Source: Carettochelys insculpta (lineage: Eukaryota > Chordata > Testudines > Carettochelyidae). From it: a DNA stretch of 64,000 bases. The translations under genes and the position numbers were made by a program. The notes under the pieces were generated by a model. That model ran no database searches. It worked only from the letters and a program-made list of their open reading frames with translations, and was not told the DNA's origin. Shown here one piece after another: positions 43,755-56,612 of the stretch. Within the stretch, counting starts at the first letter, position 1; each line of letters opens with the position of its first letter. The DNA lies in assembly GCF_033958435.1 (NCBI RefSeq), contig NC_134152.1, forward strand, positions 21,302,001 to 21,366,000, read 5' to 3'.

Positions 43755-44007
43755 GGCTTGTCTATATTTCAACTGACTGTGCTGTAATTTTCTTGCTCAG
43801 GGGTGTGAAAAAGCACCCATGAAGTGCAGCAAGTTACAGTCCTGTGAAGTGCTAGGATAAGCAGGCTCCCAACACTGTTAGCTATTTCTCTGGTGGAAGT
43901 GATTTACCTAGAGTGCTGGGAAAGCTCTCTCTCAGCTCAGGTACAGTGACTACACTTCCACATTACAGCGCTGCTGCACTTTAATCTTAGATGTGTAGAC
44001 AAAGCCT
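43755..44007. mobile_element. MITE of the GTCTACA family
   Basis: GGCTTGTCTATATTTC on the left and GATGTGTAGACAAAGCC on the right are clear inverted ends. The interior has short inverted blocks (AGTGCAGCAAG, GCGCTGCTGCACTT). Confidence 0.7.
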
Positions 44008-44039
44008 CAGAAAAGTCTAAATCCAACAGTCTCAACCAA

Positions 44040-44612
44040 ATTAATGTAAAAGAGGAATGGGTAGTGGAGCAGTGAGGTCATTGTGGAAACAGCACATGTG
44101 AACTATGCGGATAAATTGGAGAAAATCCAGAGAGGAAAAACAAAAAACTAATAAAAGTCTAGAAAACATGACTTATGGTGGGAAGATTGAAAAAACTGGG
44201 TTTGTTTAGTCTGGAGCAGAGATGACTGAGAGGGGACAGATATGCTTATAACAGTTTTCAAGCACAAACAAGTTTGTTACAAGGAGTGGTATTAGGAGTC
44301 AGCGCCTTCCACACCTACATCTTGGAGCACTGACCATTACAAGGAGGTGGGAGAAAAACTGTTATTAATCCTGAGGTTAGGACACGAGGCAATGTGCTTA
44401 AATCGCAACAAAGGCAAGTTAGGTCAGACATTAGGAAAAACATCCTGAATCTCAGGGTGGTTTAGGACTGGAATAAATTGCCTAGAGACACTGCAGAATC
44501 TCCATCACTGAAGCTTTTCAAGTTCAGGTTAGATAAACACCTGTCAAGGATGGTCTAGATAATACGTAATCTTGCCCAGAATACAGGTAATTGGACTAAA
44601 TGACTTCTTGAA
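44040..44612 (+). mobile_element. Old CR1 LINE 3' part
   Basis: Degenerate blocks follow CR1 order: GGATAAATTGGAGAAAATCC (core), GGGTTTGTTTAGTCTGGAGC, AGACATTAGGAAAAACATCC, GGAATAAATTGCCTAGAGAC, CAGAATCTCCATCACTGAAG and TAAACACCTGTCAAGGATGG. Many indels and no open frame. Confidence 0.75.
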
Positions 44613-44654
44613 GCCTTTTTGGGCATGTCTAGACTACTGAGTTATTCCAGAATT

Positions 44655-46098
44655 AAAAAGCAGTCAAGTAGCACTTTAAAAGACTCACAAAATAATTTAT
44701 TATGTGATGAGCTTTCATGAGACAGACATACTTCTTCAGATCACAGCCATACCAGAACAGACTCACTATATAAAGCACACAGGTCCAAAAATTGTTATCA
44801 GAAAAATTGTTATCAAGGTAAGCAAATCAGAAGAACAGAGGAGTGGCAGGAGGCAGGGGCGTGGGGTAGGGAAGTTAAGAGTGAGATAAAGTATGTAAAA
44901 GAGTCCTCATAATGGGCGAGGTAATTGCTGTCCTGGTTCAAACCATGTGTTAATGTGCTGAATTTGAATATAAATGACAGTTCTGAGCGTTCCCTCTAAA
45001 CAATTGCTAAAGTTCCTTTTTAGTAAAACACAGACTTCCAGGTCATTAACAGAATGACCCGCTCCATTAAAGTGCTGGCTGACAGGTTTGTGAGTTAGGA
45101 GTTTTTTGATGTCTGTTTTGCATCCATTCATTCTTTGTCAAAGAGTATTTGCAGTCTGTCCTATATACATGGTGTGTGGGCATTGTTGGCACATGATGGC
45201 ATATATGATGTTAGTTGAGGAACAGAAGAATGTGCCCGTGATTCTGTAATTAACATGGTTAGATCCAGTGATGGCATCTCCAGAATAAACATGTGGCCAA
45301 AGTTGCCAATGGGGCTTGTTGCAAGGAAAAGTTCCAGGATTAGTATTATTGTTGTATAGCCTGTGGTTGCTAGTGAGAATCTTCATAAGGTTGGGAGGTC
45401 ATCTCGAGCCTTCTGGATGTGGCATTCTGATTTCGGATAGGTTGTAGGTCTTTAATGATGTGCTGCAGTGGTTTGAGTTGGGGGCTGTAGGTAATGACCA
45501 GTGGTGTTCTGTTATTGGCTTTTTTGGGCCTGTCTTGGAGGACTTGGTTTCTGGGTATTCGTCTGGTCCTGTCAATTTGTTCTTTTACTTCTCCCAGTGG
45601 GTAGTTCAGGTTTACGAATGTTTGGCAGAGATCTTGTAGTCTTTGGTCTCAGCCAGTAGGATCAGAGCAGAGTGGACAATTCTGTTAATGACCTGAAAGT
45701 CTGTGTTTTCGTGAAAAGGAGCTTTAACAATCGTTTACAGAACTGTCATTTATATTCATATTTGACACATCAACACGTGGTTTGAACCAGGATAACAATA
45801 ACCTGGCCCATTATAAGGACTCTTTTACATACTTTGTATTATCTAACTCTTAACTTCCCCATCCCGCACCCACCTCTTGCTGCCCCTTTGCTCTTCTGGT
45901 TTGCCAACCTTGATAACAATTTTTGGTCCTGGGTGCTTTATATATTGAGTGTGTTCTGATATGGCTATGATCTGAAGAAGTGGATCTGTCCCACAAAAGC
46001 TCATCACCTAATAAGTTGTTTTGTTAGTCTTTAAAGTGCTACTTGACTGCTTTTTTGTTTTGATAGAATGCACACTAACATGGTTATCCCTCTGTCAC
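44655..46098 (-). mobile_element. Penelope-like retroelement with large inverted arm (subfamily 2)
   Basis: From 44655 to about 45720 the element is on the minus strand, running from its tail through the GIY-YIG region. From about 45725 to 46098 the same tail runs on the plus strand. TATTCCAGAATT occurs at both borders (44643-44654 and 46099-46110), a perfect 12-base duplication. It inserted into a GTCTACA-family MITE (left part at 44624-44654, right part from 46099). Confidence 0.87.
44907..45386 (-). pseudogene. Penelope GIY-YIG endonuclease, nearly complete
   Basis: The minus strand encodes the linker (PCNKPHWQLWPHVYSGDAIT), then the GIY-YIG core IIYAIMCQQCPHTMYIGQT and, after one stop near 45135, MNGCKTDIKK and HFNGAGHSVNDLEVCVL. 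In intact elements this domain follows the reverse transcriptase. No reverse-transcriptase catalytic block remains in this copy. Confidence 0.75.
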
Positions 46099-46245
46099 TA
46101 TTCCAGAATTTTATTATTCCAAAGTAAAATATTCCAGACTAATACATACACTCTACAAGGAAGCTGCAAAATAAGCAAAACTTATTCCAAAATAGTATGT
46201 ACACACACAATAGAGCCTATTTTGGATTAGGGGCCCTGGGAGCAC
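46099..46245. mobile_element. Right part of a MITE split by the Penelope-like insertion
   Basis: Rich in TATTCCAGA, TTCCAAAATAG and complements. It resumes the element that begins GGGCATGTCTAGACTACTG at 44624. Confidence 0.5.
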
Positions 46246-46271
46246 ATAAAGGATAGGCACTTACAACTCGT

Positions 46272-46532
46272 GTTCTATGCCTACACAGCAGCATTATTTC
46301 AGAATATGATATTCCAAAATAGCTTACTTCAAAATAGTCCCCATTCCCTGTCTATACAAAATAGCTATTTCAGAATAGGTGCTATTCCTTGTAGAATGAA
46401 ATTTACAGAATTCAAAAGAAGCCATCTCCTATTTTGAAATGATTTTAAATAGCCGTTTTGCAGTGTACACGTTTGCAAAGTTATTTCAGAATAGCGGTCG
46501 TTATTCCAAAACAATTTTGCCATGTAGACACT
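46272..46532. mobile_element. MITE of the GTCTACA/TTTCAAAATA family
   Basis: CTATGCCTACACAGCAGCAT on the left and the complement of GAGTGTCTACATGGC on the right are inverted ends. The interior matches 32506-32890 in block order (GGTGCTATTCCT..GAATGAAATTTAC). Confidence 0.65.
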
Positions 46533-49500
46533 CAATCCTGACAGTCTACGATTCACCCTGAGAAAACATCAGGAGTAAAGTCATCCTGTTCCCTCCTAGC
46601 TGAGCAGGGGCTGGCAGGGGCTGGGGTGGGATTTGAGCTCCTACCTTATGCAGGCACTTTTTAAAAATCCCCTCTTTCTAACCTGTTACAAAGACCACTG
46701 ACTGACTGACCACATTGGGTGTTAGAGCAGGACCACAGATCTAAATGCAGAACTCAAAAAATAAAAACCTCTGCAGAGCATTAACCTAAGGGTCTGGGTT
46801 GCTTGCAGATACAATTCTACTGTAAAGCTATCAGCATTCTCTGACCCTGACTTCATACTATAATTCTACTGTACTGCAGAGACATTGAATCAAAGGCTCC
46901 CTTTTGTGGTTGGTAAAATGAACACCCCTCACACGTCTCCCCTTGGAGCTGGTCTCTATTTTGGGCTCCTCCATTTTAGGCATTGTTGCTCACATGAACT
47001 GAAAACGCCTGAGGAATTCACGTAGGTTGAATGCCATTCTGAAACCTACTGGCAAAAAATTGTTGGCATGTATTTCAAGCTCTTGGTAGCTACCTTGCAA
47101 GAAGTTTGCAGCACCATAAAGGGGTATAAGTAATGACTGCATGCTTCAGAGATCGGGGAAGCGTGCCTGGCGTCACTGAGGGGGTGGTGTAGCTCCATAT
47201 GACTTGCATAAGCTGACAAAGAACCTGGAGTAGAACTAAGACTGAAACTCAGGGCTTTCTAGATTTCAGTTACAAGCTCAGGCCAAGTCTCCTTGACACA
47301 CACATCATATAGGGAAGTGTACCTGTTGTACATGGGCTACCGTCCACAGTTCCTCTGCCTAGTGCTTCAGAAGATGCTATGTCCTAGCCTTTTTCCTATG
47401 CCCTTATCGCACCAAAGAGGTCTCAGCAGGAAGCAGTGCCTGCACTCAGGAGAACACAGGCTGCAATTATGGTTGGCCACAGTGAAAGGGTATAAAAAAA
47501 AAGGAAAAAGCTCTTTGCGCTGTCCTTGTCTCTCACACCCACTCATTTGGGGGCCAAACACAATGTGGCTCTTTAATCTCCATTGTGTTTACAAACCTTC
47601 CTTTGTCAGTGCAGTAAGCCTCCACACCCTCAGTTATGTATGAAACCCCCATTCATGCAGCTATTCTTAAAAAGAACAACCATGGTAATATAGTTTGGTT
47701 TATAACTTGCAAAAGGAGCACAGTGGACTGAATCTCAGCTCCCAGGAAAAGTATTTATTAGGCAATTATTTTTCACCTCCCCTTTCCATGGCTACAAGTT
47801 CCAATGCTTAGATGTCAGAGAAACTGGAGATCCTAACTGGTCAAATCACAAACACTGGCATCAGTACAGAAAATAAGCAATAAACCTCATGGGTCACATT
47901 CTCCTCACATTCTACTCTGACTTACATCTCACAGGAAACTAATGGGAATTTTGCCCATAGTCAACGCAGAATTTGGTACTGTAGCAGGTGATTTTCTACA
48001 TTAAAAATTGAAATACAAATCATAAAGCATGGCTTGTTACCACTAAAACCAATGGCAAAACTACTATTAATTGAGTTTATATGGTGACAAGTATGGAATA
48101 AATAAATGAGGTACATCTAGATAAGCCTGGTGGAAGAACAAAAGAAAGATACTTAGAATGAGAGCAAGATGGGGAAGCCATATAACTGTTGCCACCAACA
48201 GTGCAACAGTATTTTAAATTACAGTTATGGACTGTTCAAAGAGCCCCACTAAACAAGATTTCTGTCAAGATATTTATTGGGCATATTTTGGCCAATTTTG
48301 TGCTGAACAAATTTGGAGGGTACTAAACAGAATGAGGCCCTCATTTTCCACATATCATTTAAGAAGTTCTGAGTAGTTTTAATTCCTGTCTGTTAACTCT
48401 TACAAGTTTTGAGAGCTCTTTGGTAACACAAAAATTATATCCATTTGTGGAACATAATAAAATTAACTCCAATTAGAAGGCTGATCTGTAGTCAAATGGC
48501 TACTGCAACAGGCATAACTTTGCTCTTAGCGTGGGTACACAGAGCTTTGATTGTATGTGAGCAATCACCACCATGTTTTAAATATCACACATGGTAAAGT
48601 CTACCTCAGCTATTATAAACTTCAGTGCCACTGCAGCCAAGGGACTGAAGCCAATTTACACCAGCTGAGAATTGGGCTCTTTATATAACAATTTTTATCT
48701 TAAATGACAAAATCACAGGCAACAAGCTAAGTATCTCAAACAACCATATTATTTTCCCAGTCATGAACATGACAAGATAACTACTGGACCAGGAAGCATC
48801 CTATGAGTTCTGTAGGTAGCACATTTGGATATGCTGCTGAGCAGAGACAAAGCCCAGAAGCTGCATTAAGTTCTTAAAAATCATCCTTCCCCACTTTGTA
48901 ATACCCAGCTCAGAACTGTGTTTGCTTTCCTCAGCTTCATCTTCCTCCTCCAGGGTCAAAAGCTATGGCTGCAGGGCAAGGGCATATTTTGACAACTTTG
49001 GAGCAGGAAACCTCACAATACTTGTTACCACAACAGCAACATTAAGCTGTAATTACCCTCCTCACTAGTGGTGCTAGTTAAGCCTCTGAGTTGTGGAACC
49101 CCGTTAGGGAATGGGGCCCAGATATCCATTCCTACTGATGATGGTGGAAAGCAGCAAAGGCTGGCAGGAACTGAGCTTGCAGCCAGTAATGAAAGCAGCA
49201 GCTAGGCTGCATGAACCTCTGAATGCTGTACGGTCAGGGGTTTGTAAACTATGCCCCTTCTCCCCACTGAAGGATGAGAAACACTTCCCATGTAAGGAGA
49301 GAATAATGACCCGGACCTAGAGTATTACAAGAGTGTTGAGTTGCCTTGTCTTAACTGAAATCATTTGCATTTTAAATGTCAGGGGCTCCATCCCATGGCA
49401 TATTTGCACAGATCCTTATAAGTTTATTACAAGACCCAAAGAAGTATACAGTCTGTGTCTCAAGATAATTCTAAGTAGCCAAGTGATGTGAAACAGTGGC

Positions 49501-50380
49501 CAGTCAGCCAAGCTAATGCCAAGGCACAATCCCATTCCATTTTTTAGGTGTTTGTGAGGCATCCAAATCTGTTTTGCTCTATTAAACAAAACAATGAGCC
49601 TGACCACAGAGTCCATTTATGCATAATGATATAACAGGATTATGTGGCACACAACAAGGGCTTACAGATCTCTGTGCCCTCTGCCTGCCATTGAAGGCTG
49701 AGGAGCTAGTATTAGACAACTTCTGACTGTGGCTAAAAAAGCATAAACAAGCAGAAAATACCACAGCCTCATGGCATCTGTCAAATGATCACAAAATCCA
49801 AGCCGAGGCACAGATCAAATTAAATGCATCTGAGTACCCCTCTCCAGTATTTCTCCATCCCTCACCTTTTGTACAGCCTTGGTACAATCCCCCCACAGTT
49901 TTTTAATAACAAAAGTCTAAAAATAGGGTCTGGTTCTTCAATCACTTATGCTAGTGAGAACCAGGAATCATTCCAGTGAAATAAATGGGGATGCACAAGA
50001 TGTAAAAGAGAGCAGAATCAGACCCATGATCTATATCTATTTTAGAGTTTGTCTGAGCTAGATTTGTTCAGGAACTCCTCTGAAACCATAAGAGCTCAGA
50101 GCACAGAATTTGGCGTGCAGTTTCCTCTTACCTTAACCTAAACCAAGGTCAGGACAATGAGGTAATGGGAAAGGTGTGAAAACCCTGGATTTCCCAGAAT
50201 GTGGAAAGAGATGGGGGCAGAAGGGAGGAGAGGGGGGCACAGACAGGAGGAATGCGATACTGAGAGTGGCCATAGGAGGCAGCTGCAGGATCAAGAAAGA
50301 GGCCAGCAGGGCTCTGCCATCTTGCCTGCCACAAAAACCAGGTAAGTACAGTAGCTCCCCTGCCCCAAACCCAGAGCCAG
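46533..50380. other. Long intergenic stretch without recognised genes
   Basis: Nearly 4 kb of mostly unique, AT-rich sequence. Frames at 47293-47643 and 49111-49320 have no family resemblance or splice context. No tRNA, SINE or LINE was recognised. Confidence 0.35.
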
Positions 50381-50389
50381 CCACCCTGT

Positions 50390-51620
50390 GAAGAGTGTAC
50401 AGGCCAGAGAGGGGGCTACTGAAAGGTAGCAGCCCCAGGAAGCCTGCAGGCCATGGGAGGGGATGCTGGAGGCTGGGAGCAATCCCCAGAGCCTCAACAT
50501 ATACAAGACAGCCTGCAGGCCTTTGGGTGGATGGGGGGCTGCTGGAGAGGTCCAGGAGGAGCCACCAGAGCCTGGCCCTTCTTAAACAACCTGCAGACCA
50601 TAGGGAACAGCTGTATGGGAGGCAACCCACTGAATCCTGCCCCTCACCAGACAGCCTCCAGGTCATGGGAGGCAGCTAGAGGGGGGACAGTCCTGGACCC
50701 TGCCCCCTGCCCAGACTGCCTGCAGACTACAGAGGCAGCTGGAGGGAGGAGTCCCACCAAAACCTGGCCCCCTTCCCTGGCCCCCCACCCCGACAGCCAG
50801 CACAATGTGGGAGGCCGCTGGAGAGGTGCAGCCCCCCCCAGATCCTGGCTGCCTCCCCTCCCTCCCGCCACCCACCAACAGCCTGCAGGCCAGGGAGGGC
50901 AGCTGGATGGGGGCAGTCCCTGGAGCCTGGCTCCTCCACAGACAGCCTGCAAGTTGCCCCACACCTGGCCCTCCACCCAGGCAGCCTGCAGGCCACAGGG
51001 GGTCAGTTGGAAGGGGATCAGCCCTCCTGGAACTTGCCCTCCCCCAAACAGCCCACAAGCTGAGGGGGAGCCCAGTGAAAGCTGGGGGCAGCCCACAGAT
51101 CCTCAGTCCCACTTCAACAGCCAACAGGCCTGGACCCTGACTCCCCACTGCTGACAACCTACAGGCCACAGGGAGGGCAGTTGGAGGGGGCAGCCCCCTG
51201 GAGCCTGCTGACCCCCAGACAGCCTGCAGGATCTGGGGGAGGGGGAGCCTGTGGGCAGCTCCAAGAGCTTCCCCACCACAGCCCGCAAGCCAAATGGGGG
51301 CCATCGGGGGCTAGGGGCAGCCTCCTGAGCCTCCCTTCCCCCCATCTTCAACAGCCTACAGGCCAGGAAGGGGTCTGCTGGACGGAAGGGCCACAGAGTA
51401 CATTGGAGGCAGAAGGCAGCCTGCCCCAGAGCGTGGTCAGCCCCTGGAACAACCCACCAAACAGGTCGGAGGATGGAGGGGGCTGACGAGGGCTAGGGGT
51501 AGCCCCCAAAGTGCCAGCTCCCTCCCCCCAACCAGTGCAGGAATTGGGATGGGGAGCAGTGGGAGGCTAGGGGCAGCCTGCAGAGCACTGCCCTGTCTGC
51601 ATTAAGCTGCGGGATAGGGT
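50390..51620. repeat. GC-rich degenerate minisatellite, about 65-75 base units
   Basis: About fifteen spaced copies of CAGCCTGCAGGCCA(C/T)(A/G)GG, each followed by GGGGCAGCTGGAGGGG and a C-rich half, recur from about 50440 to 51360 at mostly 62-87 base intervals. Weaker copies continue to 51620. Units are imperfect. Long frames on both strands (233 residues at 50453, 213 at 50663) are stop-poor because of the composition. Confidence 0.75.
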
Positions 51621-52726
51621 GGCCACTGTTCCAAGCAAAGATACCCTGGAGAAGCTGCAGGCCTGGGGGACAGCAGCAGTGTGGGGGCTGCCCCCCAGAG
51701 TGCTGTTCTCCCCCCAGACTGAAGGCCAGCAGGGTAGCTGGAGGTCTGGGCCAGCCTTCAGAGCACCAGCCCCCACCTGACATGCATGCAGTCCCAGATC
51801 CCTCCCTCCCAGAAGCTGCTGGCTTGGCTCCCTGGGAGGAGCTGCCACCATAGCAGTGGCTCCCTCACTGCCACTGGTGGCCCCAGTAAACCCCCCACCT
51901 CCCAGCCCCTGAATCCTGAGATCCCTTGCCTAACTCCTGCACCTCCCACCTGCCTTAACTTCTGCACCTCCACCCCCAGCCTCGAGCCCCTGCCAATACT
52001 CTGACCTAAATTATCTACCGCCTGCCCCTCCTCGCCCCAAATCCTCACCCCAGCCTTCATTTTTCTTCATTTTTGAAAAGATGCTATCAATTGAAAAGAA
52101 AGCATGGACATTTTTCATTAACAGAAATAATTTTTTGAAATAAAAGAGCTGAGCAATGCTGGATACATCTGCTGGGTACATCTGCTGCAGATAAATGCTC
52201 CACTCTATACCATGGAAGTAACAACTCCTGCTATGGTACATAAAACAGCAGTTGTCACCTAATACATTTCCTTACTCCGAGCTATGTTTACTATTCAGAC
52301 TCTCTGCTACTGAAATGATTTTACTGTCTGACAACCTAGACTGGAATGGGCTTTAATGGGTCTACATATTGTTTTCAGCCACTTGTGACAATTTATTTGG
52401 TGTGAATTCTTCCGCTGTTAGTACTGACATGGTCAAAGACTGGCTTTGCGCTGATGTTTCATGTCCTTTGATGTTTCCATCTCTCAAATCAACCCAAACA
52501 TAGTATTAAAAATGAGTTTTGTCTGTCATGTTTTTGCCATAAGGGTATAGTGTGCAATGTCCTCAGAGACCACTCAGATCTCAAGGTTGGCCAGCACACC
52601 AGGCTATCCATATAATTCAGAAGCGTAACAGCTTTATAACACAAATTTGCTCAGAGACTCTGTACAAACCTGCTTCTTTGACAATATTGGCCTTAGAAAA
52701 GAATAATACCTATGAAGGCACTACAC
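51621..52726. other. Flank of minisatellite and intergenic sequence
   Basis: GC-rich until about 52060, then AT-rich. No gene recognised. Confidence 0.35.
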
Positions 52727-53307
52727 CAGAGGTGGCCAATCAGAGACTAACAGCCAAAACAGTTGTGGATAGCGCAAAAAGCTCCTGATTTGTATATATA
52801 GAAATACATGGCTCTTTGCACTATCCACAACTATTTTGGCTGCTAGTCTCTAATTGGTTGGCTGTGGGTATCTGGCTCTGGAGGAGGGCAGACAGACACT
52901 CACAGACATATATCTACATGTAGATATTATATATTTATTTTTCTGTATCTAAGTGGCTCAATGCCCTCTCCAGCCCCCAGAGACAGGCATTCCCAGCTCT
53001 CCCTGGCCTAACCCAATCCCCCTACCCTACTCCAGAACCAGGCACTCACAGCTCCCACTCTATCCCAATCCCCTTCGCCTCCCTCAGAGCCAGATACCCC
53101 CAGCCTCCCCTCCCCTCACCCTAATCCAATGCCCATTAGGCCTGGGACTCATTGGTGCCACCACTGCCACACATTGTTCCCTCCAGGCACTGGCATGCCT
53201 GCACAGAGAGGTGGTAAGCAGTCCAGGCATGTGGCTACAAGCTGGAACCACATTTAATTGATCAAAGAGCTGCATGCAGCTCGAAAGCCACAGTTTGGGT
53301 ACTCCTG
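52727..53307. mobile_element. hAT-like element with 8-base duplication
   Basis: Left CAGAGGTGGCCAATCAG and right (complement of CAGGAGTACCCAAACTGTGG) are inverted ends. The flanking octamers CACTACAC (52719-52726) and CAGTACAC (53308-53315) match at seven of eight. The first 130 bases form a large hairpin around TATATA (GACTAACAGCCAAAACAGTT and its complement). Same family as 14526-14810. Confidence 0.8.
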
Positions 53308-53315
53308 CAGTACAC

Positions 53316-55195
53316 CATGCCTTGTCTAGCTTTAAATCCTGAAGTAATGGCTGAGGGACCAGGAGACAGACTGATGCAGGGGAGACATCACTTTTATATT
53401 AATAAACTCAGTAAATTTGTAATGTTTCTTCCCCCCCGACACACAGACTAACTCTTCTTGCAGCAATTTCTAAATGTTGCTTAACAACATAAAGGCCTTA
53501 ATATCCAGCGTTTATCAACTTCTAGAGTACAGTATTCAACTTGATCATTTTTTAAAAGTTGCGTATGTTTTTACAAAGGTAGATGTATATGTTGTGATGC
53601 CATAAATCTCTTGTTCTGGAATACTGAGATATTTACAGGTATGTTTTTGGTTTTACATTTTAGCAAGTGTACTTTGTACTTTTATTTTATAGCCAACAAC
53701 AGCAATAAAGTCATGCTTAAATTATCTTCTTTTGCACAAATAGTTAAAAGCAAGGACTTCATCAATATAAAAACTGACAGGGCTGCTTATAGTACAGTTG
53801 AATTTTACTTCTCTCACTGACCCAATCACCCTTTCCAAAATGTATTTTAAGCAGCTCCTAATCCAAACTCTACGTACATCACCAATTTAAAGTAATAGTT
53901 AACACAACCATTTACACATCCATCAAAAGCTTGACAAGTCCCACCCAAACTCAACATACCCCATCCCGCTAATTTGCCTCTGTCCTAAAACACCAAGAGA
54001 AAAGATGGGTCTTTCAACATGTCCAAATCACTTTAGAAGTCTGGATTCTAGCAACCAAGAGGCCATGTATTCTGACATTGAGGACACCTGACAACAAATG
54101 CTCTGTCGGCTGCCTCCTCTCTTTCGAGTTAAAAGGGCTCCATTTCAAGGATGTGCCCTGATTGTGCCTACTGCAGTTTCACTTAGGGAGGCAGGCTGTT
54201 TCTTAGCATAACCACTTTGCAAATCATGTAAACCTTCACAAGTCAGTGCTTCTAACACCACCTGGAAACTCACCGACAGCCAATGTAAGGACAGTACTGG
54301 TGACGTGTTCACTGCTCACACGTCTAGTAGGTAAGAGACCAAGTTCTTCATTAACTCCTGGGACTAGATAATTTCACCATGCAGTCCCAGGTACCGCACA
54401 CTGCAACAGTTTAATTTTGAAGTAACAAATCTGTGAATAAGCTGAGCAAATCAGTACCAGATAAAGAAGGTCACACTCATCTCATCCAGAGCAGATGGTG
54501 AAAAAACACATTTGCCTTAAGTGTGGTCAAATCACAAGACTTCAAACATTTATGATGTAATTAGAGGCTCAGACCAAGATTTCTGTTATTTGTGCCCTTG
54601 CTGTTTCCCCTCCTGCATCATTAGTAAATTAAAATAAGAGAAGAAAAAGTGTTTTAACCCAGCAGCTGAGCGCAAAAGATCATTACGAAATCCTCTCAAG
54701 CTGCCAATGGAATGGTCAGTTGACCAACATTTACCCTTGAAGCTGCTTACAGCTCATTTTATTCCATCAACCCTTATAGAGTGAATCATCAAAGCACAAC
54801 TCTTGACCCAACAAAACGAATGGGTGGCTTGTAACCTTGCATTTCTTGTACGAATTATCCAGCTTGTGGTGTATGGTGAATCACTGCAAAGAACACTTCA
54901 TAGAACGATCACTACAAATATAGGGTTTTAAATAAATGAAATTTCCTAAGCATTTCCATCTAAAATCAACATTCCAAGATAAAATTACATCCTCTGTTCA
55001 TAAGATAAACACCAGATTCAGAGTATGCCTGCCCGCCTGCCTCTGAGCAAAGCCAAATGCCATGCAGCAGCCATGAAAAATGCAAAAATCCCAGCAGCCA
55101 GTCTCTACTGACTAATGTGATTACACATCCCTTACAAGGAACACTGGGGCTTTCAGTTGTGAGGATCAAATTGGAGATTACACTTTCAACAGCAA
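53316..55195. other. Intergenic sequence
   Basis: AT-rich. Blocks between 54000 and 54450 (CACTTTGCAAATCATGTAAA, CCGACAGCCAATGTAAGGAC) look like an old dispersed repeat that I cannot name. No coding exon supported. Confidence 0.35.
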
Positions 55196-55677
55196 CAGAG
55201 AGATAGCCGTGCTAGTCTATATACTATTTAAAAACAGCAGTCCAGTAGCACTTTAAAGACTAACAAAATAATTTATTAGGTGATGAGACAGACCCACTTC
55301 TTTAGATCATAGCCATACCAGAACAAACTCAATATTTAAGGCACAGAGAACCAAAAATAGTAATCAAGGTTACCAAATCAGAAAAATTATCATCAAGGTG
55401 AGCAAATCAGAGAGCAGAGGCGAGGGTGTGTGTGTGTGTGTCAAAAATTAGATAAAGCAAAGTATGTAAAAGAGCCCCTATAATGAGCTAGTAAATTGCC
55501 ATCCCAGTTCAAACCAGGTGTTAATGTGTCAAATTTGAATATAAAAGAGTTCAGCAGCCTCTCCTTCCAAAGGGCTGTGAAAGTTCCTTGGCAGTAAAAC
55601 ACAGACTTTCATGTAATTAACAGAATGGCCCACTCCATTAAAGGGCTGGCTGAAAGGTTTGTGAATCAGGAGTGTTT

Positions 55678-56606
55678 TTATGTCTGTTTTATGTACATTA
55701 ATTCTTCATTTGAAGTCTGTCCAATATACAAAGCATCTGGGTATTGTTGGCACATGATGACATATATGACGTTAGTTGGGGAACATGAGAATGTGCCCAT
55801 GATTCTGTGAATAACCTGGTTAGGTTCAGTGATGGTATCTCCAGAAGAGATATGTAGACAAGGTTGGCAAAGGAGCTTGTTGCAAGGAAGTGTTCCAGGA
55901 TTGGTATTCCTGTGATATAGCCTGTGGTTGTTGGTGAGAATCCTCATGAGTTTGGGAGGTTGTCTGTAGGAAAGAACATGCCTGTCACCTAGGGCCTTCT
56001 GGAGTGTGGCATCCTGATTAAGGATAGGTTGTAGGTCTTTAATAACGTGTTGCAATGGTTTGAGTTGGGGGCTGTAGGTAACGACCAGTGGTGTTCTGTT
56101 CTTGGCCTTTTTGGGCCTATCTTGGAGTAGCTGGTCTCTGGGTATTCGTCTGGCCCTCTTGATTTGTGGGTTTTTTTTTTTAATTTTTCCTGGTGCGTAA
56201 TTCAGGTTTATGAATATTTGGTAGAGATCTTGTAGTTTTCGGTCTCTATCAGTAGGATCACAGCAGATGCAATTGTACCTAAGGGCTTGACTGTAAACAA
56301 TGTATTTAGTTGTGTGTGCAGGATGGAAGCTAGAAGCATGTTGGTAAGTATAGTGATCAGTGGGTTTCCAGTAGAGTGTGGTACTGATCAGGCCATCCTT
56401 GATTTGTACTGTAGTGTCCAGGAAACCTCCCTCTCGAGTGGAGTAATCAAGGCTTAAGTTGGTGGTGCAGATTGTTAAAGTCTCTGGGGAATTCTTCTAG
56501 AGTCTCTCTACCATGGGTCCAAATCATAAAGATGTCATCGATGTATCATAAGTAAATGAGGGGTAATAGGTAACGAGAGCTGAGGAATCGTTGTTCCAGG
56601 TCAGCC
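55678..56606 (-). pseudogene. Penelope reverse transcriptase (second half) and GIY-YIG endonuclease
   Basis: In translation order: MADLEQRFLSSRYL, then the catalytic YIDDIFMIWTHG (about 56550-56515) preceded by an in-frame TGA, the thumb and basic linker (QDRPKKAKNRTPLVVTYSPQ), a cysteine pattern CNKLLCQPC, and IYVIMCQQYPDALYIGQT. The catalytic aspartates and YIGQT motif remain, but stops and the CR1 insertion inactivate it. Confidence 0.8.
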
Positions 56607-56612
56607 ATAAAT

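Noticed and set aside
50453..51154. 233-residue open frame, plus strand (and 213 residues at 50663-51304, minus)
   Set aside because: Both arise from the stop-poor GC-rich minisatellite. They overlap on opposite strands and show only the repeat unit.
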